Positions 1 to 9,366 of a stretch of DNA of 46,079 bases are shown piece after piece. Both the position numbers and the translations under genes were made by a program. The notes beneath the pieces were generated by a model. The model had not been told where the DNA came from, made no database searches, and saw only the letters and a program-made list of their open reading frames with translations. This DNA comes from Gallionellales bacterium RIFCSPLOWO2_02_FULL_57_47. GTDB lineage: Bacteria; Pseudomonadota; Gammaproteobacteria; Burkholderiales; Gallionellaceae. How positions within the stretch are numbered: the first letter of the stretch is position 1; every line of letters starts with the position of its first letter. Location of the stretch: NCBI GenBank assembly GCA_001801175.1, contig MGWZ01000052.1:1-46079 (forward strand). The letters are read 5' to 3'.

Positions 1-69
1 ATGCGCACGGTGATATTTCTCATCGCTGGCAAGCTCAATTTTCAAAGATTCAACCCTCATGCCGCTTAA
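1..69 (+). CDS. possible 3' end of an upstream gene (partial)
   Basis: The first reading frame is open from the window edge to a TAA at 67-69 and would encode a C-terminus ending FNPHAA. It lies 30 bp before the large glycosyltransferase and could be the last gene of the upstream part of the sugar cluster. Too little is visible to name it. A second frame is also open through this stretch, so even the frame is uncertain. Confidence 0.25.
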   Translation: MRTVIFLIAGKLNFQRFNPHAA

Positions 70-99
70 TCCATTCGTTTTTCAAAAGAGCCACCTTAA

Positions 100-3000
100 A
101 TGAAATTTTATTATTTTGTTGACCACACTAGCCGATACACTGGCAATTCCGGTGTGCAGCGAGTTGTACGGGGGTTGGCACGCTCATTATTGCAAGAAGA
201 TTGTGAACTTATATTTGTTGCTTGGTGCCCCCAGCAAAAAGCGCTGATCCCGGTTGACAGAGCCATGCTCAACAATCTGGCGAAGTTTCAGGGGCCCGCA
301 TTAACAGATAACCAGGCAGGCAAATATCCTGTAAATGTCAGTAGCGCAATTCCTCTCCACGAAGGTGAATTTGCCCCATTGAAACCTGGATGGCTGCTGG
401 TTCCAGAGATTCCATATATTACTTTTCAAGCCGCCCCGCCGACGCAAGACATCATTAAGTATTCCGCGCAACATGGTTTAAAAACGGCATTCATTTTTTA
501 CGACGCGATACCGCTTAAACACCCAGACTACACTGACGCTGAGGCTATGCATTCGGAGTATATGCAGCAACTTGCCCTGGCTGATTTGATCATACCCATA
601 TCCAGATATGCAGCGGACGATCTGGTTTCTTTCTATCTGAACAGGCTATATTTTCAGACGGAAACCTTGCCTGAAATCGCTCCACTCATGTTACCCGCCG
701 AGGTGCTGGACCGAGAAAGGCATATGCCGGCTCCAGGCTCACAACCGCCAAACCTGTTTCTGGCAGTAGGGACAATTGAGCCAAGGAAAAACCAGTTGGG
801 GCTTTTACATGCCTTCCAGCGTTTTTGCGATGAACACCCTGAACACAATGCACAACTAATATTAATTGGCCGCCTTCATCCATCCGGCGCCAGAGATGTC
901 TTGAAAGCCGTATGGAAAAACCCGAAGGTAAAATTTATAGAATTTGCCGATGATAAGTTTCTCAATGACTATTATTCACAATGCGACTTTACGGTTTTTC
1001 CTTCTGTCGAGGAGGGATATGGTTTACCTATTGTTGAAAGTTTGTGGTTTGGCAAGCCATGTATTTGCGCAAATTTCGGCTCCATGGCAGAGGTTGCTGA
1101 AGGCGGAGGCTGTTTGACAGTTGATACAAAGTCTCCAGAAGCAATTTACTCGGCACTTTCCAGTTTGCTGCTCCAGCCAGTTTTGCTACGCACCCTGAAA
1201 GATGAAATCAAGGAAAGAAAATTCACAACATGGAGTGACTACGGGTTTAATGTCAAGCGATTGATTGAGAAGGAAGATGCACCATCAGCGCAGATAAGCA
1301 AGATCTACTACTGGGTTGATCACACCCGTGCATACCCAGCTAATTCCGGGATTCAGCGGGTGGCCCGCGGTCTTGCATCCTCCCTGCAAAAAACCGATAT
1401 TCCGTTCGTCCCTGTCGGTTGGGATGCTGAACGTAAAGAATTTGTGATCCCAGATGAATCAGATTTGATCCATCTGGAAAAATGGAATGGGCCAGCCGCA
1501 GACAAATGGGAACGAAACTTGCCAAGCGAAGATGAAAACGGGGCGTGGCTTCTGGTACCTGAACTTCTAACCTATCAGCAGACGCCGGATATCCCATCAA
1601 TTAGCAGATGCATCCCAGCAATTGTCAGTTACGCCAGAAAAAGAAACATGCGCGCGTGCATAGTTTTTTTTGATGCCATTCCATACAAGATGACGGAAAT
1701 CTATCCGGTCGAAGCGCAGCATGCTCATGCTGAATATATGCGCTTACTTTCGCTTTTTGATCAGGTGCTATGCATTTCAGAACAGAGCAAATCTGATTTA
1801 TTGAGTTATCTCCGCGCGCATCTTGATCGCTTGGTCAATGTTGAACAGCGAATCAAAGCAGTATTGCTGCCAGCCGAATTTTCCGGGATTGAGCGGCAGC
1901 CAGTGCTTAATCGTGGTGCAGAAAGCTCACCCATTACGATACTTTCTGTCGGCACGTTAGAGCCGCGCAAGAATCATGTCACATTGCTTGAGGCATTTGA
2001 GCGCGCGAAAACCCTCACCAGCAGACCGATGAAGCTGGTGCTCGCCGGACTGGCGCCCTTTCCTGATATTGCCGAAACAGTTAAGGCATATTGCGCAAAG
2101 GACGCTGATACCAATTGGATTGACCAGCCAGATGACAAAACTTTGGGCGAACTATATCGCGATTGCGATTTTACGGTTTATCCGTCGCTGGAAGAGGGTT
2201 TCGGTCTGCCCATTCTGGAAAGCTTGTGGTACGCGCGCCCATGTATTTGCCGGAATGCAAGTTCCATGCGTGAAGTGGGTGAAGGTGGTGGGTGCATTTT
2301 AGTAGAAACAGCTGACCCTGAAGCGCTTGCTAAAGCAATTATGAACCTGGGGAATGATCCACAACTGCTTCACAAACTCAGCGAGGAGGCTACGCAACGC
2401 AAGTTTAAAACCTGGCAGGAGTACGGGCAGGATGTGTTACGGGAGCTTGCCAGCGGTTCAGTATGGCGCGCCAGGGCTTATCCACCCAAAAATGTGGCTC
2501 CTGCACGGTCGGCGTTCCATGCGCCATTTCTGTCTATTTGTATTTCTACCTACAATCGAGCCCCATGGCTGGCGCTCAGCTTGCCATTGTTGCTCAAACA
2601 AACTGCCTCATATCGGGATGTCATAGAAGTGGTTGTTTGTGATAACGCATCCACCGATGAGACGCCAAAGGTTATTGAGCCATATCTTAATGAACAAGGT
2701 TTTTGTTATTTCCGTAACCCGGAAAATGTAGGCATGCTCGGCAACCTCAGGGTTACCGCACAGCGCGCGCAAGGTCAATATATCTGGATTTTAGGCGATG
2801 ACGATCTGCTGCTTCATGGGGCCGTCGAAAGGGTAATGAAGGCGATCCTGGAGCACCCGGATGTAAGCCTTGTTTACCTGAATTACGCTTACACCACTAT
2901 CGCTGATGCTGAGAAGGTAGGCGATATAGAACAATTCCTGCGTTCCGGCGTTCCTATTAGCCCGCCTGGACCCGATCTATTTGCACCGATTTCCAAACTT

Positions 3001-3552
3001 GCAACGTTATCGGAGAATTTTTTCACCGCAATTTACTGCCTTGTTTACAGGCGCGACCACGCACTACTTGCCTATTCACAAAATACTGATGGACGACCGT
3101 TTTCAAGCATGCTGACATGCATCCCCACTTCGCATTATGTATGCCAACATATGATGAGCGAAGCGGGTTATTGGATAGGTGAACCTGGCCTAGTTGTGAA
3201 CATGAATGTTTCTTGGGGTAAATATGCCGCGTTATGGGTTCTTGAAAGAATACCTGAGCTATATGACCTGGCTGAACTGAGAGGAGCGAATCCGAGCGAG
3301 GTTGACCGCTGGAGAGCAAACAATTTGCCGGGTGCGCTACATTACCTGGAGCAAATCTACTTTGCGGATACTGAAAACAATATTCAATATTTTTCGATCG
3401 GGCGATTCATAGCGCGGCACAAGCATTTGAAAGAATTCAGGTCAAACCTGCGCAATTTCATTAAGATATATGAAAAAGCCTTCAATCAGGGACATAGCAT
3501 GGCTTTGGAAGAACCGGCAAAATTGCTTGCACAGTACGGTGTCTCACAATGA
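100..3552 (+). CDS. three-domain glycosyltransferase (GT4-GT4-GT2 fusion)
   Basis: 1150 residues. Probably a cytoplasmic enzyme adding several sugars to a lipid-linked surface polysaccharide. Residues about 1-395 and 400-790 are two GT4 (GT-B fold) modules that clearly repeat each other. Both begin with a YxVDHT segment followed by NSG(V/I)QRV, both have VGT(I/L)EPRKN at the start of the second Rossmann half, and both have the EEG(Y/F)GLP(I)xES acid motif (about residues 303 and 697). Residues about 805-1060 are a GT2 (GT-A fold) module with SICISTYNR, a CDNASTDE segment near 846 and the metal-binding GDDD near 898. Typical single GT4 enzymes are about 370-400 residues, so this is a genuine fusion with an internal duplication. 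It heads a run of + strand sugar genes. Donor and acceptor sugars cannot be read from the sequence. Confidence 0.85.
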   Translation: MKFYYFVDHTSRYTGNSGVQRVVRGLARSLLQEDCELIFVAWCPQQKALIPVDRAMLNNLAKFQGPALTDNQAGKYPVNVSSAIPLHEGEFAPLKPGWLLVPEIPYITFQAAPPTQDIIKYSAQHGLKTAFIFYDAIPLKHPDYTDAEAMHSEYMQQLALADLIIPISRYAADDLVSFYLNRLYFQTETLPEIAPLMLPAEVLDRERHMPAPGSQPPNLFLAVGTIEPRKNQLGLLHAFQRFCDEHPEHNAQLILIGRLHPSGARDVLKAVWKNPKVKFIEFADDKFLNDYYSQCDFTVFPSVEEGYGLPIVESLWFGKPCICANFGSMAEVAEGGGCLTVDTKSPEAIYSALSSLLLQPVLLRTLKDEIKERKFTTWSDYGFNVKRLIEKEDAPSAQISKIYYWVDHTRAYPANSGIQRVARGLASSLQKTDIPFVPVGWDAERKEFVIPDESDLIHLEKWNGPAADKWERNLPSEDENGAWLLVPELLTYQQTPDIPSISRCIPAIVSYARKRNMRACIVFFDAIPYKMTEIYPVEAQHAHAEYMRLLSLFDQVLCISEQSKSDLLSYLRAHLDRLVNVEQRIKAVLLPAEFSGIERQPVLNRGAESSPITILSVGTLEPRKNHVTLLEAFERAKTLTSRPMKLVLAGLAPFPDIAETVKAYCAKDADTNWIDQPDDKTLGELYRDCDFTVYPSLEEGFGLPILESLWYARPCICRNASSMREVGEGGGCILVETADPEALAKAIMNLGNDPQLLHKLSEEATQRKFKTWQEYGQDVLRELASGSVWRARAYPPKNVAPARSAFHAPFLSICISTYNRAPWLALSLPLLLKQTASYRDVIEVVVCDNASTDETPKVIEPYLNEQGFCYFRNPENVGMLGNLRVTAQRAQGQYIWILGDDDLLLHGAVERVMKAILEHPDVSLVYLNYAYTTIADAEKVGDIEQFLRSGVPISPPGPDLFAPISKLATLSENFFTAIYCLVYRRDHALLAYSQNTDGRPFSSMLTCIPTSHYVCQHMMSEAGYWIGEPGLVVNMNVSWGKYAALWVLERIPELYDLAELRGANPSEVDRWRANNLPGALHYLEQIYFADTENNIQYFSIGRFIARHKHLKEFRSNLRNFIKIYEKAFNQGHSMALEEPAKLLAQYGVSQ

Positions 3553-3601
3553 TAATTAAACGAGCAGGCTGGAAAATGATTACATATAAGGTGATGAGCA
3601 A

Positions 3602-4840
3602 ATGAGCGCATATCGCGAAATTCAAAGTTGTCGAGTCAGTGGCAGTAATAACCTTGTGTCTGTCCTTAATCTTGGCTATCAAGAACTGACAGGGGTTTTT
3701 CCAAAATCAATATCTCAACATGTCACATGCGGGCCATTGGAGTTGGTGTGGTGCCCTGTTAGCGGTTTGCTGCAACTGAGGCATTCTTATGATGCTGCTG
3801 AGATGTATGGCGAGAACTATGGGTATCGATCAGGTTTGAACCAGTCTATGGTGAGCCATTTGACCGATAAGGTACGTTACCTGGAACGGCTTGTTCCCCT
3901 CAAGGCGGGTGATGTAGTGCTGGATATCGGCAGCAATGATGGGACGACACTTAAGGCGTATTCAACCATAGGTATCAAGCGAATAGGGATTGATCCCACG
4001 GGCAATAAGTTTTTTCAGTATTACCCCACTGACATCAGACTGGTGCCGGATTTCTTTTCATCGGCAGCTTACCGCATGATCGAAAGCCAACCGGCGAAAA
4101 TTGTTAGCTCAATCGCGATGTTTTACGATTTGGACAGTCCGGTGGCATTTGCCAAGGAAATAGCGGCAATTTTGGCAGATGATGGGGTTTGGCATTTTGA
4201 ACAAAGTTATATGCCTTCTATGCTGCGCATGAATTCATATGACACGATTTGTCATGAGCATCTTGAATACTACTCTCTCGCAGTAGTGAAAAAAATTCTT
4301 GATGCGGCTGATCTCAAACTGGTCGACGTTGTAATGAATTCCATCAATGGCGGCAGCTTTGCTGTGACTGCTGCGAAACGGTCGAATAAATCTATTCGTA
4401 TTAACAATACCGTAATCAACTGGTTGCTTGAACAGGAAGATCGCATGGGATTGAATACACCGCGCCCCTACCGCGATTTTGAAGAGCGCGTATTTCGCCA
4501 CCGTGACGATCTGACCAGGCTCATCAGGGGATTGAATGCTGATGGCAAAACGGTGCTGGGTTATGGTGCATCTACCAAGGGAAATGTGGTGCTACAGTTT
4601 TGTGGTTTGACAAACAAGGATATTTCCGTGATAGCCGAAGTGAATCCAGATAAATTTGGCTGCGTTACACCGGGCACACATATTCCAATAGTTTCGGAAG
4701 AAGATGCGCGCAAAATGAAACCGGATTATTTTCTGGTGCTGCCATGGCATTTTAAAGATGGGATACTGCGGCGCGAGAAAGAATATTTAGCGAATGGTGG
4801 GAGGATGATTTTTCCGTTTCCAGAAATTGAGATAGTCTAA
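3602..4840 (+). CDS. class I SAM methyltransferase, sugar C-methyltransferase type
   Basis: 412 residues in three parts: an N-terminal small zinc-ribbon-like region (about 1-70), a Rossmann SAM-binding core with VLDIGSNDGTTL (about 105-116), and a C-terminal domain containing GYGASTKGN (about 320) and ending in FPFPEIEIV. This architecture is that of NDP-hexose C-methyltransferases (TylCIII/NovU type; Methyltransf_13/Methyltransf_14 families), which methylate a carbon of a nucleotide-activated keto-deoxysugar. The two CxxC knuckles expected in the N-terminal part read CRVSG and CPVSG here, so the second cysteine of each is serine. I recall similar variants, so this may be a subfamily trait. 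It sits 49 bp after the glycosyltransferase and presumably modifies a sugar of the same glycan. Confidence 0.8.
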   Translation: MSAYREIQSCRVSGSNNLVSVLNLGYQELTGVFPKSISQHVTCGPLELVWCPVSGLLQLRHSYDAAEMYGENYGYRSGLNQSMVSHLTDKVRYLERLVPLKAGDVVLDIGSNDGTTLKAYSTIGIKRIGIDPTGNKFFQYYPTDIRLVPDFFSSAAYRMIESQPAKIVSSIAMFYDLDSPVAFAKEIAAILADDGVWHFEQSYMPSMLRMNSYDTICHEHLEYYSLAVVKKILDAADLKLVDVVMNSINGGSFAVTAAKRSNKSIRINNTVINWLLEQEDRMGLNTPRPYRDFEERVFRHRDDLTRLIRGLNADGKTVLGYGASTKGNVVLQFCGLTNKDISVIAEVNPDKFGCVTPGTHIPIVSEEDARKMKPDYFLVLPWHFKDGILRREKEYLANGGRMIFPFPEIEIV

Positions 4841-4943
4841 ATTTTTTCGCATATCGAATATACTTAACTGCTCGGCATTGTTAGATTGTGATGTTGTTTT
4901 TTTAATATGACAGGGGGCTATTTATTATCGTGATCGCTGAATA

Positions 4944-6074
4944 ATGAGAATCGGCATTGATGCGCATATGCTTTGTGAAGCGGTGACCGGTATCGGCCGT
5001 TACACATATGAAATCACAAGAAGAATAGTTAATTCAGACTCAGATTTTTTTCTTTATTTCCCTAATGCAGCGCCAACTGAAGAATGGATTGCAGAAAATA
5101 TTTGCGTGCGTTCATCCAATTTTGGATCTCGGACAGGAAAAATGGTATGGCTGCAGACCCAACTGCCTTATTGGGCAAACAAAGATAACCTGGACGTATT
5201 CTGGGGGCCAACGCACCGGCTACCCAGATTTCTTTCAAATAAGGTTGCCAGAGTCGTAACAATTCATGATTTGGTCTGGAAACATGCTGGCGAAACCATG
5301 CCTCGGATAAATCGCTTGGCAGAGCGTGTGTTGATGCCGGATGCGATCCGCTTGGCAGACAGGGTTATGGCTGATTCGCACAGCACTGCAAACGCAATCG
5401 CCAGTGAATTCCCCTGGGTAAAAGAACGCATCCGCGTAGTACATTTGGGAGCCACCTCATTACCCGATCCTAAGGGTATTGACGCACTCAATGATTTGGG
5501 AATTGACCAACCCTATTTCTTGTTTGTAGGTACGTTAGAGCCCAGAAAGAATTTGCGTCGACTTCTTGAGGCTTTTGCATCACTCGATGACGTTATTAGA
5601 AAACAGTCGCTATTAGTTATTGCAGGCGGCAAAGGATGGGGAAATGTAGATTTAGTATCACAGATTCAATTATTAGGTTTGAGTGATTCTGTGCGGTTAA
5701 CTGGCTATGTGAGCAATGAGCAACTATCCACCTTGTATGCGCATGCCCGCTTTCTGGCTATGCCCTCCTTGTATGAAGGGTTCGGCCTGCCCTTGGTTGA
5801 GGCAATGTCATTTGGCGTTCCTGTGCTAACCTCATCGTGCTCTTCTTTGCCGGAAGTTGCTGGCAACGCAGGCATTCTTGTCGACCCGTTTAATGTGAAT
5901 TCGATTGCGTCTGGATTGTTACAGATGCTGAAAGATAATGCATTACGAAGCCGGCTCTCGGCTCGTGCCGAGCTGAATGCTTCGCGATTCAGTTGGGAAA
6001 AGTCAGCCCAGGCAGCCATGGAAATTTTCCGTGAAGCGATTTGTGTTCGCAACGCAAAGCTGGTATCAAAGTGA
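4944..6074 (+). CDS. GT4 family glycosyltransferase
   Basis: 376 residues, one GT-B enzyme of the GT4 (glycosyl transferases group 1) family. The N-terminus MRIGIDAHML followed by TGIGRYTYE is typical of mannosyl/rhamnosyl transferases of the WbaZ/MtfB kind. The C-terminal half has VGTLEPRKNL (about 193) and the acid motif YEGFGLPLVEA (about 275). It probably acts at the inner face of the cytoplasmic membrane on a lipid-linked O-antigen or exopolysaccharide. The ATG at 4944 follows a short AT-rich gap with a G-rich stretch about 25 bases upstream but no well-placed Shine-Dalgarno. The next gene overlaps its stop codon, which points to one transcript. Sugar specificity is unknown. Confidence 0.85.
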   Translation: MRIGIDAHMLCEAVTGIGRYTYEITRRIVNSDSDFFLYFPNAAPTEEWIAENICVRSSNFGSRTGKMVWLQTQLPYWANKDNLDVFWGPTHRLPRFLSNKVARVVTIHDLVWKHAGETMPRINRLAERVLMPDAIRLADRVMADSHSTANAIASEFPWVKERIRVVHLGATSLPDPKGIDALNDLGIDQPYFLFVGTLEPRKNLRRLLEAFASLDDVIRKQSLLVIAGGKGWGNVDLVSQIQLLGLSDSVRLTGYVSNEQLSTLYAHARFLAMPSLYEGFGLPLVEAMSFGVPVLTSSCSSLPEVAGNAGILVDPFNVNSIASGLLQMLKDNALRSRLSARAELNASRFSWEKSAQAAMEIFREAICVRNAKLVSK

Positions 6075-7210
6075 TAAAGACACTTCAGGCCCTCCAAGTT
6101 TACCGCACTTACTTTCCTGATCCACCGGGAGGATTGCAGGAAGCCATTCGTCAGATTGCTTATTCAACATCCAATTTTGGTGTTCGATCAACGATATTTA
6201 CCCTGTCGCCCAATCCATATCCAAATGTGCTTTCCAGACCGGAAGCTGAGGTGATTAGAGCACGATCCTGGGCTGCACCTGCGTCCTGCGACTTGGGAGG
6301 AATTGCAGCGTTCAGGCAGTTTGCCAGGGCATGTGAAGAATCCGATGTAGTTCATTATAATTTTCCGTGGCCTTTCGAAGACGTGCTCCATGCGATTGTA
6401 CAGCCACGAATTCCAGCGATAATGACTTATCATTCAGATGTGGTTAGACAAAAATTGCTCGGGGCGATATATGCACCGTTAATGTGGCGCACATTAAAAT
6501 CGATGCGCTTTATTGTTGCATCATCACCGGCATACGCACGCACCAGCCCTGTGCTTTCACATCCATCTATCCGCGATAAAGTTCGTGTGATTCCTTTCGG
6601 GATAGCCGAGGATTCTTACTCAAACAAATCGGATATAGGGATATTTGATCGCATCAAAATAAATCATGCAGAACCGTTTTTTTTATTCATCGGCGTATTG
6701 CGCTATTACAAGGGTTTGCATACTCTCGTTCAGGCAGCACGCCGCGTAGGAGCCAAAATTGTTATTGCGGGCTCTGGCCCAGAGGAAAGCAAATTAAAGC
6801 AGTTGGCCCATCAAGCAGATGCACGCAACGTGATTTTTGCAGGGCAAATATCCGATGCAGAAAAAGTTGCTTTATTGCAATCATGCCGTGCACTGGTATT
6901 GCCATCGCATCTACGTTCCGAGGCCTTCGGGATGGTTTTGGTGGAAGCATCCATGTTTGGCAGGCCTATGGTCACATGTGAAATTGGCACTGGCACTTCA
7001 TTTGTGAATGCACATGAGGAAAGCGGAATTGTTGTGCCCCCGGAGAAGCCTGATATGCTTGCTCAGGCTATGATCCAACTGTTAAATGATTCTGCATTGG
7101 CAGAAAAGCTGGGGCTGGCAGCTCGTGCACGTTACGAGCGCCTGTTCTCCGGAGCTGCACTGGGAAAAGCCTATGCCGACTTATACTTGGAGGCATCAGG
7201 AAATCTGTGA
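6071..7210 (+). CDS. GT4 family glycosyltransferase
   Basis: 379 residues from a GTG start at 6071 whose TG overlaps the TGA of the preceding gene (GTGA coupling). The frame is open further upstream to a TTG at 6041, but starting at VIKTLQALQVYRTYFPD gives the N-terminus usual for this group. The GT4 features are the GG at PDPPGGLQE, FIGVLRYYKGL (about 212) and SEAFGMVLVEAS (about 293, E-x7-E). These enzymes transfer a sugar from a nucleotide donor to a lipid-linked glycan. It overlaps the following SDR gene as well, so three genes in a row are translationally coupled. Confidence 0.85.
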   Translation: MIKTLQALQVYRTYFPDPPGGLQEAIRQIAYSTSNFGVRSTIFTLSPNPYPNVLSRPEAEVIRARSWAAPASCDLGGIAAFRQFARACEESDVVHYNFPWPFEDVLHAIVQPRIPAIMTYHSDVVRQKLLGAIYAPLMWRTLKSMRFIVASSPAYARTSPVLSHPSIRDKVRVIPFGIAEDSYSNKSDIGIFDRIKINHAEPFFLFIGVLRYYKGLHTLVQAARRVGAKIVIAGSGPEESKLKQLAHQADARNVIFAGQISDAEKVALLQSCRALVLPSHLRSEAFGMVLVEASMFGRPMVTCEIGTGTSFVNAHEESGIVVPPEKPDMLAQAMIQLLNDSALAEKLGLAARARYERLFSGAALGKAYADLYLEASGNL

Positions 7211-8268
7211 TTGAGAGCGTTTCCGGCATTAGGCAAGCAAACACCTTAGAATCTTTGCGTGTAATGGTTACCGGTGCCAATGGCTTCGTTGGCCAGGCTT
7301 TTTGCACCGAGGCCATTCGGCGCGGTTTGCACATCAGGGGCGCAACACGTTTGCCCTGCAATTTACCAGCTGGTGCTGATTCGATTGTTGTCGGCGCTAT
7401 TGATGGTGAGACAGATTGGACTGAAGCGCTTTGCGGTTCTGATGTGGTAATTCATCTCGCTGCACGAGTTCACAAGGTAAGGGATACTGCCGCCAATCCG
7501 CTGCCTGAATTTCTCCAGACAAACCTGCATGGTACTGAAAATCTGGCACAACAAGCTGCGCACGCCGGAATTAAGCGATTTGTTTACGTCAGCTCTATCA
7601 AGGTTAATGGCGAAAGCACTTCCTCAACCGGCGTCTCTTCGACAAACGAAAGCGGCGAACTGGGTGTATTTACTGAATCAGTCAAACCCAATCCACATGA
7701 CCCTTATGCCATATCAAAATGGCAGGCAGAACTGGCCTTGCAGCGTGTTGCCCAGAAAACCGGTCTGGGAATTGTAATCGTACGCCCCCCGCTGGTATAT
7801 GGCCCCAGAGTGAAGGGAAACTTTGTTAGCTTGTTAAAGGCAATTGAAAAGGGGATACCTCTTCCGTTGGCTGGCACGCACAATGTGCGTAGCCTGATCT
7901 ATGTAGGTAATCTGGTAGATGCTTTGATAGTCTGTGCAACTCATCCGTCTGCCGCCGGGCAGACTTATATCGTCAGCGACGGTGAGGCTGTTTCTACATC
8001 GGTTCTAATCGAGAAAATTGCCCATTCCCTTGAGCGTCCCAACCGTTCTTTTTATTTTCCGCCTGGACTGTTGCGCGCTGTTGCTGCATTGTCAGGCCGG
8101 TCCGACCAAGTTGATAAGCTGTTTGGCTCTTTGCTGCTTAGCGACAGGAAAATCCGCAACGAGTTGGGTTGGTCGCCCCCGTATTCCCTTGAGCAAGGTT
8201 TACGCGCAACGGCGGATTGGTATCTCGCACAGCGCGCTGCCGTTGGATATAATCGCGCCACTTTATAG
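7207..8268 (+). CDS. NAD-dependent nucleotide-sugar epimerase/dehydratase (extended SDR)
   Basis: 353 residues from a GTG at 7207 that overlaps the TGA of the preceding gene. An extended short-chain dehydrogenase: TGANGFVG nucleotide-binding glycine motif (about 21-28) and the catalytic Y-x3-K in YAISKWQAE (about 173). The overall pattern resembles WbpV/GalE-like proteins of O-antigen clusters, for example 4-reductases or epimerases acting on UDP-2-acetamido sugars. The first ~18 residues before LRVMVTG are longer than usual, so a downstream start (TTG near 7255) is possible. The exact substrate is not determined. It is the last gene before a clear rise in G+C at rfbB. Confidence 0.8.
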   Translation: MIESVSGIRQANTLESLRVMVTGANGFVGQAFCTEAIRRGLHIRGATRLPCNLPAGADSIVVGAIDGETDWTEALCGSDVVIHLAARVHKVRDTAANPLPEFLQTNLHGTENLAQQAAHAGIKRFVYVSSIKVNGESTSSTGVSSTNESGELGVFTESVKPNPHDPYAISKWQAELALQRVAQKTGLGIVIVRPPLVYGPRVKGNFVSLLKAIEKGIPLPLAGTHNVRSLIYVGNLVDALIVCATHPSAAGQTYIVSDGEAVSTSVLIEKIAHSLERPNRSFYFPPGLLRAVAALSGRSDQVDKLFGSLLLSDRKIRNELGWSPPYSLEQGLRATADWYLAQRAAVGYNRATL

Positions 8269-8298
8269 TACCCAAGACGCCTCTTAGTGGCATAAATT

Positions 8299-9366
8299 AT
8301 GATTTTAGTGACCGGCAGTGCGGGCTTTATCGGCTCGAATTTTGTCCTCGATTGGTTTGCGCAAAGCGGAGAAAGCATAATCAGCCTGGACAAGCTGACC
8401 TACGCGGGCAATCTGGAAAACCTCGCGTCCCTCAAAAATGATCCTCGCCACATTTTCGTACATGGCGACATCGGCGATGCGCAACTGGTGGGCAGGTTGC
8501 TCGCGGAACACCGGCCGCGCGCCGTCGTCAACTTCGCGGCGGAAAGCCACGTGGATCGCTCGATCCACGGCCCCGAGGATTTCATCCAGACCAACATCGT
8601 CGGCACCTTCCATTTGCTGGAGGCGGTGCGCACCTACTGGTCTGGATTAACCGATACTGAAAAGACCGCTTTCCGCTTTCTGCATGTTTCCACCGACGAA
8701 GTGTATGGCTCGCTCGCGAAGAACGAACCCGCTTTCAGCGAGACGCACCGCTACGAGCCGAACAGCCCTTATTCCGCCAGCAAGGCCGCCAGCGACCATC
8801 TGGTGCGCGCCTATCATCACACCTACGGCCTGCCGGTGTTGACCACCAATTGTTCGAACAACTACGGCCCGTACCACTTCCCGGAAAAACTCATCCCGCT
8901 GATGATCGTCAACGCGCTCGCCGGCAAAGCCCTGCCGGTGTATGGCGATGGCCAGCAGATACGCGACTGGCTGTACGTCAGGGATCACTGTAGTGCCATT
9001 CGCCGGGTACTGGAAAAAGGCAGGCTGGGCGAGGTGTACAACGTCGGCGGCTGGAACGAGAAGGCCAACCTCGATATCGTGCATACCGTTTGCGCGCTGC
9101 TCGACGAACTGCGCCCGCGCATGGACGGCAAGTCTTACCGCGAACGGATTACCTTTGTCACTGACCGACCGGGCCATGACCGCCGTTATGCGATCGACGC
9201 GCGCAAAATCGAGCGCGAGCTTGGCTGGAAGCCGGTCGAGACTTTCGAGACGGGCATACGCAAGACCGTGCAATGGTATCTGGATAATCAGGCCTGGGTG
9301 AGCAATGTGCAATCCGGTTCTTATCGGCTATGGGTCGAAAAAAACTACGCGGGACGCGCCCGGTGA
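8299..9366 (+). CDS. rfbB: dTDP-glucose 4,6-dehydratase
   Basis: 355 residues. Converts dTDP-glucose to dTDP-4-keto-6-deoxyglucose, the second step of dTDP-L-rhamnose synthesis, in the cytoplasm. It has the NAD-binding [10 protein letters not shown] (6-15), the ESHVDRS segment, STDEVYG (about 133) and the catalytic [10 protein letters not shown] (about 157), all characteristic of RmlB. Length matches the family (about 350-361). rfbD overlaps its stop codon. The ORF is noticeably more G+C-rich than the glycosyltransferase genes upstream. Confidence 0.97.
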   Translation: MILVTGSAGFIGSNFVLDWFAQSGESIISLDKLTYAGNLENLASLKNDPRHIFVHGDIGDAQLVGRLLAEHRPRAVVNFAAESHVDRSIHGPEDFIQTNIVGTFHLLEAVRTYWSGLTDTEKTAFRFLHVSTDEVYGSLAKNEPAFSETHRYEPNSPYSASKAASDHLVRAYHHTYGLPVLTTNCSNNYGPYHFPEKLIPLMIVNALAGKALPVYGDGQQIRDWLYVRDHCSAIRRVLEKGRLGEVYNVGGWNEKANLDIVHTVCALLDELRPRMDGKSYRERITFVTDRPGHDRRYAIDARKIERELGWKPVETFETGIRKTVQWYLDNQAWVSNVQSGSYRLWVEKNYAGRAR

